From positions 1 to 64,000 of the forward strand of contig JAEURX010000075.1 of assembly GCA_016788885.1 (NCBI GenBank): a DNA stretch of 64,000 nucleotides. Direction: 5' to 3'. The notes beneath the pieces were generated by a model. That model ran no database searches, had not been told where the DNA came from, and saw nothing but the letters and a program-made list of their open reading frames with translations. The translations under genes and the position numbers were made by a program. Origin of the DNA: Nitrospira sp. GTDB taxonomy: Bacteria; Nitrospirota; Nitrospiria; Nitrospirales; Nitrospiraceae. This document shows, one piece after another, positions 52,230-60,864 of the stretch (position 1 is its first letter; the number at the start of each line of letters is the position of its first letter).

Positions 52230-54485
52230 CTAGAACTTATACTCCACGCCCCCGAAGGCACTGATGCCCAACGCCGGGTTGGCGAAACGATTGAGCGAAT
52301 CGTTCACCACCACCGCACCGGCATAAGTCTTGTCCGTGAGGTTGCGGCCCTCGGCAAACAACGTCCAATGTTCGCCGATGTTGTAGCCAGACCGTAGGTT
52401 GACTACGAAGTAGGAGGGATTCTTGATCGTATTGAGATAATCCGTATAGAACCCCGACAGCGACCATTCGAAATTCGGCGCGATCCACCAGCCGGCCGGG
52501 TGATCGTAGCGCAGCTCCATGCTCATGCTGTGTTCCGGTGCGCCGGCGACCGTCATGCCGTCCTTGGCAATGAGCACATTCGGCCCGCTGATGCCGCCGC
52601 CGCGAACATCGTCCGTGAACTTGAACCGCGACCAGGTATAGGCCACCCGCGCCTGCACACTGTCCTCCTTGCCTGCGCCGCCTTGCGCGAAGAGGCCTTT
52701 TGTCAGGACCATGGCGCCGCCGGCTTCCACGCCGGTATGCCGCGTCCCGTTGGCATTTTGGAACGTCCCTTGATTATTGATGTTGGAGGCGAGAATTTCC
52801 TTTTGCATTTCCAGGTTATAAACCGTCAGGTCCCACGAATAGCGCTTGTCCGCCGAAGTCCCTCGGTGCCCTAATTCCAATTGCCAGGCCCGTTGCGCGT
52901 CCAGGTTGAGAAAACCTGTATTCGCGGAGCCGTTCGCGTTGACCGAGGAGAGCAGTTCCACATTGAGCGGCGCCTCATAGGCTCGGCTCGCATTAAAATA
53001 CAATTGCGAGGTGGGCGTGGTGCGGTACACAAAGCCGACCTTCGGACTGATGGCATCGAAGTGTTGCAACGGCTTCTGCGTGCCGCTCGGCGTGGAAGGC
53101 GTATTGGGGTTGAAGGGATTTCCGGCGGGGCCGAAATTGTCGACCGTCGCCTGACGGCCGCTGTAATCCCATCTGCCCCCGACCACGATCGTGAAATCCT
53201 TGGTGGCGTCAAAGGCATCTTCTGCGTACATGCCGAAATAGGTCGTCTTGGCTGTGTAGTTCTGGGTCATCGCGCCGATGTTGCCGTTGATGTTCACGAA
53301 CCGCTGCTGCCGCTGATTCCCATACCGAGGCTGGAACCCGGCGACGAAGGAGTTGTTCTTGCCGAACAGCGGGTTCGAATTCACGTACCGGAACTCGCCG
53401 CCGACGTTGTTGTTCTCCTGTCGGATCGTCTGGAAGATCGGATGATCGACGAATTGATTCGAGAAGTAGGGAATGATCTCGAAATATTGATTCGGCGCGA
53501 ACTCATTGTGGTACGCGATGCCGATCCGCTGCAGGGTGTAGTATCGCCCCCAGTTACAGGCTTGGTTGCTCGACACGCAGGCAAAGAATGGTGGCGCCCC
53601 GGCAGGGCTCTGCCCGCCGGTTTGCTGCCGGTTGAAGAACAGTTGCTGATTGGTGAGTGACCCGGGGATCCGCTCGGCCACATTGGCTTGGAGAAAGTAG
53701 GCGCGGATCTCCTGATGGTTGCCGAGTTGCAAGCCGATGTTCGCGTTGATGCGTTCCCGGGCCTGCTGACTGTTATCCTGAAATCCATCCTGCCGGTTGC
53801 CGGACACGCTGATGTAGTAATCCATCGTGGCGTTCATCTCGCCGACCTTGAAGGGCTGCAGCACCTTGCCGCTGGAGACTTGGCCGCTGACCATGCCGAA
53901 GCTGCCGCCCAGCATGCGCAGCTGCAAGGTGGAGGCGCTGTAGCCGGTGCGCGGCACAAGGTTGATGGCGCCGCCGATACTATTCGCGCCATACCGCAGC
54001 GCGTTCGCCCCCTTGTAGATTTCGATGCGTTCATAGGCGAGCAGGTCTATCGATTCAAAATCGGAAAACCCGTCGGCGTCGCCGAAGAAAATGCCGTTGA
54101 TCAGAATATTGATGCCCCGGTGATGATAATTATTGCGCAACGACGTACCGCGGATCTGGAATTGGCCTTCGTCGGCACCGAACCGTGATTGGAATCGGAC
54201 GCCCGGTGCAAACTGCAGCACATCCTGCAAATTGATGGCCCGCGACTCGGTAATCTGCTTCTCCTCGATCAGAATGTTGCTGCCCGGCCGGCGCGCAAAT
54301 TCCCGTTTCACGTCCTCGACATTCTCGATACGTTTGCCGCTGATTTCCACCGGCTCCACCGCCACGACCGGGGCTTCGTGCTCTTGCGATTCCTCAGCCG
54401 CCAACAACGCACCAGGCGGCGCCCCCATCATGACCAAGGCTGCCAGACAGCCCGCCACAGACCCTCTCCAACTATTCCGTTCCAT
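52230..54485 (-). CDS. TonB-dependent receptor (FecA-like plug)
   Basis: A 751-residue outer-membrane receptor. The signal peptide ends in GALLAAEE, followed by the TonB-box-like VVAVEPVEISGKRIE. The plug (RAINLQDVLQFAPGVRFQSRFGADEG, RGTSLRNNYHHRGINILINGIFFGDADG, RIEIYKGANALRYGANSIGGAINLV) is of the FecA/citrate-type group and differs from all other receptors here. The barrel has a loop with two Cys (FFACVSSNQACNWGR) and ends FGGVEYKF. The ATG at 54485 has GGAG 7 nt upstream. It stands between an amidohydrolase lipoprotein gene (69 bp upstream) and the S9-like gene, so a modified or peptidic ligand is possible. No RAPP small gene is near. Confidence 0.9.
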   Translation of the reverse strand: MERNSWRGSVAGCLAALVMMGAPPGALLAAEESQEHEAPVVAVEPVEISGKRIENVEDVKREFARRPGSNILIEEKQITESRAINLQDVLQFAPGVRFQSRFGADEGQFQIRGTSLRNNYHHRGINILINGIFFGDADGFSDFESIDLLAYERIEIYKGANALRYGANSIGGAINLVPRTGYSASTLQLRMLGGSFGMVSGQVSSGKVLQPFKVGEMNATMDYYISVSGNRQDGFQDNSQQARERINANIGLQLGNHQEIRAYFLQANVAERIPGSLTNQQLFFNRQQTGGQSPAGAPPFFACVSSNQACNWGRYYTLQRIGIAYHNEFAPNQYFEIIPYFSNQFVDHPIFQTIRQENNNVGGEFRYVNSNPLFGKNNSFVAGFQPRYGNQRQQRFVNINGNIGAMTQNYTAKTTYFGMYAEDAFDATKDFTIVVGGRWDYSGRQATVDNFGPAGNPFNPNTPSTPSGTQKPLQHFDAISPKVGFVYRTTPTSQLYFNASRAYEAPLNVELLSSVNANGSANTGFLNLDAQRAWQLELGHRGTSADKRYSWDLTVYNLEMQKEILASNINNQGTFQNANGTRHTGVEAGGAMVLTKGLFAQGGAGKEDSVQARVAYTWSRFKFTDDVRGGGISGPNVLIAKDGMTVAGAPEHSMSMELRYDHPAGWWIAPNFEWSLSGFYTDYLNTIKNPSYFVVNLRSGYNIGEHWTLFAEGRNLTDKTYAGAVVVNDSLNRFANPALGISAFGGVEYKF

Positions 54486-54554
54486 CGTGCACTCCAATTT
54501 CTGCCCAGACCAATTCCTGAATGTTGACGCAACGCCGGTTGGACACGTCACGCA

Positions 54555-56009
54555 TTACCGACTCCTCTGGTCCGCTGCTGACCAAGCAGCGTCCCGCATG
54601 GGAGCGCCGTCGAGCGGCACCCCCTGTTTGAATCGACGGCGTATGGCTCGCACCTGATCAAAATCCTCAATCGGATTCCCTGCCAGGGCGAGAAAACTGG
54701 CTTCGTATCCCTCGGCAAACTTGGCAATGCGCCGCTCGGGAAAGATCGCCGCCGGTGTCGCCTCGCACCACATCTTGAGCAACGTGCGATTGTCGAACAG
54801 GTGCAAGGTACGCAGATGCTGTACCTCGGCCAGCGATGTCTCCGCATGGTCGCTGCCGATCAGCAGTGTCACGCCGACGCGTTGGAGCAATTGAAGATTG
54901 TCTCTCACCACGTTGCTGGCCGTTTCACCGGGCGATGACGCGTGCGGCACGTCCGGCCCGGCCCCATGGCCGGCATGGTGCCGATGCTGGTCATGCCCGC
55001 CGATAGACGGCATGGCCTGCCCGGCCACCGTCGTGGTGACCACCCGTACCTTGTGTTCTGCAGCCAATCGCCCATCTTCCTCCGTCAACCTGGCATGCTT
55101 CGCATCGTCAGGCCCCTGAGGCAACCAGCCCGGCACATGTGCCAGCTCATCGACTCCGGCGCGGATCGCATGCCGGAAATCGGCCGCCGTTTCGACATGG
55201 GCGGTGACTGGGAGACCAGCCGCATGCGCACGCGCCACAATGCCCGGCACCAACGTTGGATGGAGCCCCTGCCTATGATGGCCGGATCGGACATCCGCCC
55301 CATCGTCCTCCGAATGCACCAGATACACTTTGAGAAGATCCGGGTGACCGCTCACGATCACCGGCCACTTGGCTTCCACGTCAGCTTCTGTCTCCACCAC
55401 GACGTACGACCGATTTTCGAACCAGCCCCGTTCAATCGGCCCCACCGCCGGCTCATACCGACCGACCCGCAATACCTCTTCATACAAGGCCACGGGATGC
55501 CCGCCGCGGCCCGTGAGGCCGGCATGCGCAAAGGTGGCGTCAATACTCGTCGGCACGTTGATCGCTTGCCGGATCTGTAGGGCGAAGTCCCGCACGTCGT
55601 TGGGATTCTTCACATAAAACACCCCGTCCTGCAGGTACCGCTTCGCGACAGCCTGCACATTCCACGGCCCTTCGACGTTGTGGTTGTGCGCCTCCCCAAA
55701 CGGCGGCACCATGTAGAGACCAGAGAGATCCACCGTCTCGACCGGCCCCGACGGCACTTGACGTGTCAGGCGTCCCTGAACCGCATACCAGGTATCCGAC
55801 TGAAAGCCTTCGCCATCGAACCATTGGCCATGGACGAAGGCATACGGTTTCGCGGGCAGCACAGCCTGAGTTTCCGCACCCCCCGCACAGCCGGATGCAT
55901 GCGCCACCAACGCCAACGCGAAGAGACACAGCAAACCACGCAGACCACGCCGACTGATGGACGCACCGGCCCTGACGCCCCTTCGCCTCCCCCTGTTCCT
56001 GTTCGTCAT
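54555..56009 (-). CDS. Amidohydrolase-family lipoprotein with His-rich loop
   Basis: A 484-residue metal-dependent hydrolase fold with a lipobox (ASGC, Cys41), so exported and membrane-anchored. The first metal motif is EAHNHN (His108 and His110), a candidate bridging Lys is Lys227 (LLKVYL), and His271 (TAHVE), His291 (ELAHVPG) and Asp387 (GSDHAE) complete the usual ligand set. Between 339 and 356 a loop is inserted with five closely spaced His (339, 342, 344, 345, 348) and one at 356, which looks like an additional metal-binding site. The start overlaps the HTH gene stop by 4 bp. Its substrate is unknown; the neighbouring receptor and S9-like protein suggest processing of an imported compound. 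Confidence 0.87.
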   Translation of the reverse strand: MTNRNRGRRRGVRAGASISRRGLRGLLCLFALALVAHASGCAGGAETQAVLPAKPYAFVHGQWFDGEGFQSDTWYAVQGRLTRQVPSGPVETVDLSGLYMVPPFGEAHNHNVEGPWNVQAVAKRYLQDGVFYVKNPNDVRDFALQIRQAINVPTSIDATFAHAGLTGRGGHPVALYEEVLRVGRYEPAVGPIERGWFENRSYVVVETEADVEAKWPVIVSGHPDLLKVYLVHSEDDGADVRSGHHRQGLHPTLVPGIVARAHAAGLPVTAHVETAADFRHAIRAGVDELAHVPGWLPQGPDDAKHARLTEEDGRLAAEHKVRVVTTTVAGQAMPSIGGHDQHRHHAGHGAGPDVPHASSPGETASNVVRDNLQLLQRVGVTLLIGSDHAETSLAEVQHLRTLHLFDNRTLLKMWCEATPAAIFPERRIAKFAEGYEASFLALAGNPIEDFDQVRAIRRRFKQGVPLDGAPMRDAAWSAADQRSR

Positions 56010-56200
56010 TGGATGAGGTTCATTTCGTGCGTCTTATTGCGTTGGACCAAGCGTTCCAGCGAGGCGCGAAACACCCGCAGACTTCCACGACCGATCTTGG
56101 TCCCTTCCAATCGGCCGTCCTCCACCCAGCGATAAATCGTCCACCGGCTCACAGCCAACACATCCGCGGCTTCCCCGACCCGCAACAGTTGTTTCTGCAT
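56006..56200 (-). CDS. Small excisionase/MerR-type helix-turn-helix protein, second paralogue
   Basis: A 64-residue DNA-binding protein. LLRVGEAADVLAVSRWTIYR, WVEDGRLEGTKIG and GSLRVFRASLERLV match the 81-residue paralogue encoded at 20167-20412 over nearly the full domain, but the tail is shorter. AGGAGG before the ATG at 56200 sets the start. The stop overlaps the amidohydrolase start (ATGA), so the two proteins are made together. It is likely to be a local regulator of receptor or hydrolase genes; I see no integrase or phage gene. Confidence 0.87.
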   Translation of the reverse strand: MQKQLLRVGEAADVLAVSRWTIYRWVEDGRLEGTKIGRGSLRVFRASLERLVQRNKTHEMNLIQ

Positions 56201-56264
56201 GGCAACCTCCTGATGCAAGGATGTGCGGGCGCCACCGACGCGCGATGCCGCCCGCATCACCTGG

Positions 56265-58586
56265 TTAGAAGAGTCCGAACGTCACCCCGCCATAGATCGC
56301 GCGACCATACCCAGCAAAGAACGCCTGTTGTCCGGCGGCAGCCCCGGCGGTTTCTCCTCCGATCACTTGCCCGGAGGCGGCGTATTTTTTGTCGGCGATA
56401 TTGTCCACTTCCACATAAAACTTCGCGAACCGGAACCAGCTGTTCTTGAGATCAAAGCTCTTGTGCACATTCACATTCGCAATCATGTACGACGGGATTC
56501 CGAACGTATTACTGTTGTTCAGGAAGTAGCTGTTGTAATAGCTTCCTTCGACCCAGGCGCCCCAGCCGGTCGCGGCGTGGTCATAGGCCACCTTGGTATT
56601 CAACACGTCGGTCGGCACGTTCGGCACCTTGTTGCCGTCCCGCACCAGGAAGCCAGCAGCGGTATTCAGCCGGTCGGCGAAATTGACGTACTTCGCATCG
56701 ACATGGGTGTACGCGCCGGACAGGCGCAACCCGTCCAGCGGACGCCAATCGTAGAACGCCTCGATACCACGATATTGCGACGAATCGGCATTGACCGACG
56801 CCGTGTTCGTACCGGACACCGCCTGGGTGATGATCTCATCCTTGAAGAACGTCCAGAATCCGACGAGCTGCACCGTCAAGGTTTTCGTCAACTTGGACTC
56901 CGTGCCGATTTCAAAATTCAGGTTCTTTTGCGGCTTCAGATCGAAGTTGATGCCGGGCTGCCCTGTCACCGGATCTCGAAGCAGATTGGCGAACCCCGGA
57001 ATGCCATACCCGGTAGAAGCGCGCACCCAATGCCGTTGGGCATCACTGGGCTTCCAACTCAGTGACATTTCGGGAGCCCAGTTGGTGTAACTGCGATCGG
57101 CCCCGGCCCTACTGCTCACCGCACCACCCGTATAGCCAATCGACTGCACGCTCAGCTGGGATTGCTCAAATCCCAACCCCATCGCCAGCGTGACCTTGGG
57201 AATAAATTCCAACTCTTCCCGGAATCGCCCCCCCACGTTTCTGATCGTGCCGCGCGAATTTTGCAGCAACGCGCCGCGGGTACCGAAGCCGTCTGCGAGA
57301 TTCTGAAAGGTCTGTGCTTCCTGCTCCATATTGGAGAGAAAGAACCCGACATAACTCCGCAAGGGCATGTCAAAGAGCCGTCCGTCGTGCCGCAAATCCG
57401 CGTAGTGCTTGTAGTTCGGATTCACGTTGTCGCTGATTTGCGAGAAGGTTTGATTGATGTCCTTCACGTCGTAATCGGCTTCGATCGTCAGCACCGTATT
57501 CGCGTTGATCTGACGCTCGTAGATGCCGCCGATGATGGTCCGACGATCCAATCGCCGCTGCGCGAGCCGTTCGGCATCACTACAGGTATTGGCATTACAG
57601 ATCACATTCGTGCCGCCGGCCTGCCGACGGTCGGCGTTGAATTGCGCCTGGGTCAGGCGAGTCGGTACGCGCGCATCCAGCCAGTTCGTGATGGCCTTGA
57701 AATAGAAGTTCTGCTTGTCGTCGATTTTGAAACGTAGATTGAGGTTGATGGTTTGGGTGGTGTAGTTGCTGTTTCTGATAAACCCGTCTTCCCCGACGTT
57801 GCTGACAAACAGGGACGCATCGAGATTCTCGAACTGCTGCCCCACCGCGATGCCTTCCTTGTGGTAGCCGAACGAGCCTCCGCTCAGGAAGGTCTCCACT
57901 CCGTTGATATCGCTCCCGCGCTTGGTGCGGAAGTGCACCATGCCGCCGAGGGCATAGTTGTCATAGAGCGATGACGATGCGCCCCGAATGACTTCCACGC
58001 TCCGCATGAACCAGGGATCATGGATATCCAACCGCGACAATCCGTCCGATTGAGTTTGGATGAACCCATCCTCGTACATCTTGATGTCACGCACGGCGAA
58101 CGTGGTTTTGGCGCCCTGGCCACGAATCATCATGCTGAAGTCGCGCGGGCCGTTGGCCTGCCGCAACACCACACCAGGGAGGGATTCCATCGATTCCTTC
58201 ATGGTCCTGGTCGGTTGCGAGTCCGTCTCCGATTGTTCGGTCGATGACAGCGACAAGCCCTCGGGCCGTCGCTGCACCCGATCACTCACGATGCTCACGT
58301 CGGACAATTCGTATTGCGGAATCGGCTCCGACGCCTTACTCTCCGGGGCGTCCTTCACGACAGGCGACGGTGTCGGTATGGTGGCCGCCCCTGGGGTCGG
58401 TTGCTGCTGCAATTCTTCCAACTCTCGAAGAATGTTCTGCAGTTGGTCGCGCAGATCACGCTCCCGCACACTTTTGTCGGCACCAGCCTCCTGTCCCAGG
58501 GAGATAGCCGGCACCAGGGCCATGACCGCCCAGACTGCGCAACATGCGATGACATGAAATCCACATAAATGAAGACGGGCCCGCAT
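56265..58586 (-). CDS. TonB-dependent receptor with N-terminal coiled coil, second paralogue
   Basis: A 773-residue receptor closely related to 35037-37373. After the signal peptide (to SLGQEAG) a charged segment (VRERDLRDQLQNILRELEEL) forms a likely coiled coil; a Pro/Ala linker leads to the TonB-box-like YELSDVSIVSDR. The plug has MKESMESLPGVVLRQANGPRDF and VEVIRGASSSLYDNYALGG. The barrel contains an insert with two Cys (VICNANTCSDAER) that its paralogue lacks and ends GGVTFGLF. The ATG at 58586 follows GGAAGGA. The RAPP small gene lies 109 bp upstream. Confidence 0.92.
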   Translation of the reverse strand: MRARLHLCGFHVIACCAVWAVMALVPAISLGQEAGADKSVRERDLRDQLQNILRELEELQQQPTPGAATIPTPSPVVKDAPESKASEPIPQYELSDVSIVSDRVQRRPEGLSLSSTEQSETDSQPTRTMKESMESLPGVVLRQANGPRDFSMMIRGQGAKTTFAVRDIKMYEDGFIQTQSDGLSRLDIHDPWFMRSVEVIRGASSSLYDNYALGGMVHFRTKRGSDINGVETFLSGGSFGYHKEGIAVGQQFENLDASLFVSNVGEDGFIRNSNYTTQTINLNLRFKIDDKQNFYFKAITNWLDARVPTRLTQAQFNADRRQAGGTNVICNANTCSDAERLAQRRLDRRTIIGGIYERQINANTVLTIEADYDVKDINQTFSQISDNVNPNYKHYADLRHDGRLFDMPLRSYVGFFLSNMEQEAQTFQNLADGFGTRGALLQNSRGTIRNVGGRFREELEFIPKVTLAMGLGFEQSQLSVQSIGYTGGAVSSRAGADRSYTNWAPEMSLSWKPSDAQRHWVRASTGYGIPGFANLLRDPVTGQPGINFDLKPQKNLNFEIGTESKLTKTLTVQLVGFWTFFKDEIITQAVSGTNTASVNADSSQYRGIEAFYDWRPLDGLRLSGAYTHVDAKYVNFADRLNTAAGFLVRDGNKVPNVPTDVLNTKVAYDHAATGWGAWVEGSYYNSYFLNNSNTFGIPSYMIANVNVHKSFDLKNSWFRFAKFYVEVDNIADKKYAASGQVIGGETAGAAAGQQAFFAGYGRAIYGGVTFGLF

Positions 58587-58695
58587 ACGAATCCTTCCGG
58601 CACAACGGTGCACATGACAGTAACGTGAAACCCTTCTCGCCCCTGTCTGCGCGGACGAGAAGAGAAGCTAGACCATCTAGCGATGTACGAGGAGA

Positions 58696-59016
58696 TTACG
58701 AGTGAATGGGCGGTGCGCGAGAAGCGGTGTGGTAGCCGCCGCCGCCCGCAATGACGGCGTGACCGCTCTCGACGAAGAGGGTCGCCATGAACAACGGCTG
58801 CAGTACCAGCGCAACAGGGCCGGTATCCGAGGTTGGATTCGCCTGACAGGCCCAGGCGCAGAAGCTGGAATGGGAGACCGTTCCGCCATGATGGTGAGCG
58901 GTCGGTTTCGAATCGACATGATCGACTATGCAGGCGACGGAAAAGACGGCCAGGACCAGGTAGAGCCCTGCCAGCACTGCCGCCGCTCCGGAAACCGCTG
59001 TCCGCATCCGCATCAT
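58696..59016 (-). CDS. RAPP-ended Cys/His small protein, CAWAC class, before a receptor gene
   Basis: A 106-residue protein. Hydrophobic segment (AAAVLAGLYLVLAVFSVACI), His-rich stretch (TAHHHGGTVSHSS), CAWAC (CxxxC) and SDTGPVAL, then SRAPP three codons before the stop (58708-58719). The same order of motifs occurs at 20773-21105 and 62107-62418. The ATG overlaps the stop of the TlpA-type gene by 4 bp, so the small ORF is coupled to a periplasmic thiol reductase gene upstream instead of having its own repeat-box promoter. The receptor gene begins 109 bp downstream. Confidence 0.85.
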   Translation of the reverse strand: MMRMRTAVSGAAAVLAGLYLVLAVFSVACIVDHVDSKPTAHHHGGTVSHSSFCAWACQANPTSDTGPVALVLQPLFMATLFVESGHAVIAGGGGYHTASRAPPIHS

Positions 59017-59543
59017 GGCATCACACTCTGGACGGCACGTACGACCGTGGGCGCATCCCAGTCGCGCGGCCCGACCGCGCGCCCGATCAACGTGCCTTGT
59101 GGATCGATGAAGATCGTCGTCGGCAGCGCGCGCACCAGGTAGGCATGGGACACGTCATGATCTTCATCGAACAGCACTGGCAGCTGCACCTTCAGGTTGG
59201 CGAGAAACTGTTTGATCCCTTCGCGCTGTAAATCAGTCGTGATGGTGAGCAGTGCGAACCGTTCGGGGTCCAACTGCTGACGCAAGCGCCCGAGCGCAGG
59301 CATCTCGTCTTTACAGGGACCGCACCAGGTGGCCCAGAAATTGACCACCACGACCTTCCCCTTCAAGTCAGCCAGTTGCACCCGCGAGCCATCTAGAGCC
59401 TGCAGCGCAAACGGCGCCGCTTGGGTACCGGTCTCCACTCGTCCGATCTTGAGCGCCGCCAGGGAATCCTCCGCCGCCGCAGAACTTGCCGCAAGCCAGA
59501 AGGCGAGGGACAGCAGCAAACCGTGCATCGTGTTACCGTTCAT
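59013..59543 (-). CDS. TlpA/ResA-type periplasmic thioredoxin, copy 1
   Basis: A 176-residue thioredoxin-fold protein with a signal peptide (to SSAAAE) and the redox motif WCGPC in VVNFWATWCGPCKDEMPALGRL. The cis-Pro segment is RALPTTIFIDPQG. It reduces disulfides in the periplasm, for example in cytochrome c or copper-site maturation. It follows the BNR protein gene by 20 bp and overlaps the RAPP small gene by 4 bp. A second TlpA-type gene (62423-63004) also directly precedes a RAPP small gene, which suggests a functional link with the Cys pairs of those proteins. Confidence 0.92.
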   Translation of the reverse strand: MNGNTMHGLLLSLAFWLAASSAAAEDSLAALKIGRVETGTQAAPFALQALDGSRVQLADLKGKVVVVNFWATWCGPCKDEMPALGRLRQQLDPERFALLTITTDLQREGIKQFLANLKVQLPVLFDEDHDVSHAYLVRALPTTIFIDPQGTLIGRAVGPRDWDAPTVVRAVQSVMP

Positions 59544-59563
59544 CGTGACGACTCACACCACCC

Positions 59564-60853
59564 CTACTGCGCCGCCTCAGCGGCGACGCTGGTGGGTGAA
59601 AGCCGCAACGTCTGCGTCACAATTTTATGGCCGGGCATGCCGTGCTCCATCCAAGCCATGGCAAAGACGCCCTGCCGATTCACCGCCACCACCGGGGTTT
59701 GGCTTTTTCGTTCATTCAACTTGTACGGAGCCGTAAACCCGAGGCCCCGGTCGGTCGAGACGCTCATCACCACATCCCGCTTCACCGGGCCCTGCTCCTC
59801 CCAGATCACAACTACCCGCCCCTCCGGATCGACCGCGATCTGTGGATGGTCGGGGAACGTGTTCTTGGACACATTCAACTGCCGCTTCGGTGAAAACGTG
59901 CGACCGCGATCATCGGAATACGCAATATAGACGGCGGGAATTTCATCGGTGCCTTCCGTATACCAGACGACGTACACGCGTCCCTGCCGATCCACGCCCA
60001 TGGAGGCCGGCCGGTGCGGGCAGGCCGGGAAGACCCACTTGTCATGGCCCACAATCACGGGCGCCTCGAACGTCTCACCGTGATCGACCGATCGCGCCAC
60101 GACGGTTTCTCGCACATTCCCCTCAAAAATCTTTCGCCAGGCGACATAGACCGTCCCGTCCGGTCCGCTGGTGACTGCGGTGCGGCAACACACACAGGTG
60201 CCCTCGTCCACTTTGCGATTGCTCGTCACCGATTGCCCCTGATCCAACGATCGAGCGACGTAGGTCCCGGGATCTTTCTTGCCTTCACGGCCATCGATCC
60301 AGGAGAGGTGAAGCCGGCCCTCGACATCGCGATGGAGCGCATCGAAGGTATGTTGGATCACCCCCGGATCGTCATTCACCACGATCGACGGCTGGAATGT
60401 CCGGCCGCCGTCATTCGAACGGCTCAGGCGCAACTCTGTCGCAAACGGTTGTTGCGGAGTGGCTTTCGGATGGGCTAATCCCCAGGTGACGAACACATCG
60501 TTTCCCTGCACAACCAACGCCGGCGCTTCCTGCCGCCAATAGGGCACGTCTTCCGGACGGTTGATGCGTACCGGCACACCCATCGGTCCGCCCGGCTCGG
60601 TACTACGCGCATACAGGACCGCCCGCACGTCCTTGTCTTCCTCCATCCAGGCCAACGACAGGGCCCCGGCGTCGTCGATCTGTACCGACGGACCCACCAG
60701 GCTTTTCACCTTATGTTCGGTGGTGACCTTGGGACCAAGTTGAATCTCTGCCTTCGGATCCGCCCATCCCTGCCCGCCCGTGAGCCCGCATAGCAGAATG
60801 GCGATCGCGAACGCACGACGCCCCACTGAACTCAACCGAGTACCTCGCTGCAT
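59564..60853 (-). CDS. Exported BNR-repeat (sialidase-like) propeller protein
   Basis: A 429-residue protein with a signal peptide (to GQGWA). Several Asp-box repeats of the SxDxGxTF type are seen (SNDGGRTF, SVDHGETF, SDDRGRTF, STDRGLGF), giving a six-bladed propeller as in sialidases. It contains a triple-Cys motif CVCCR (220-224) and WVFPACPHRPA, unusual for a true sialidase, and the Arg triad of sialidases is not obvious. It may be a sensor or binding protein, perhaps for a metal or cofactor. AGGAGG precedes the ATG. It lies 11 bp after the outer-membrane channel gene and 20 bp before the TlpA gene. Confidence 0.8.
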   Translation of the reverse strand: MQRGTRLSSVGRRAFAIAILLCGLTGGQGWADPKAEIQLGPKVTTEHKVKSLVGPSVQIDDAGALSLAWMEEDKDVRAVLYARSTEPGGPMGVPVRINRPEDVPYWRQEAPALVVQGNDVFVTWGLAHPKATPQQPFATELRLSRSNDGGRTFQPSIVVNDDPGVIQHTFDALHRDVEGRLHLSWIDGREGKKDPGTYVARSLDQGQSVTSNRKVDEGTCVCCRTAVTSGPDGTVYVAWRKIFEGNVRETVVARSVDHGETFEAPVIVGHDKWVFPACPHRPASMGVDRQGRVYVVWYTEGTDEIPAVYIAYSDDRGRTFSPKRQLNVSKNTFPDHPQIAVDPEGRVVVIWEEQGPVKRDVVMSVSTDRGLGFTAPYKLNERKSQTPVVAVNRQGVFAMAWMEHGMPGHKIVTQTLRLSPTSVAAEAAQ

Positions 60854-60864
60854 GGTCGCGCCTC

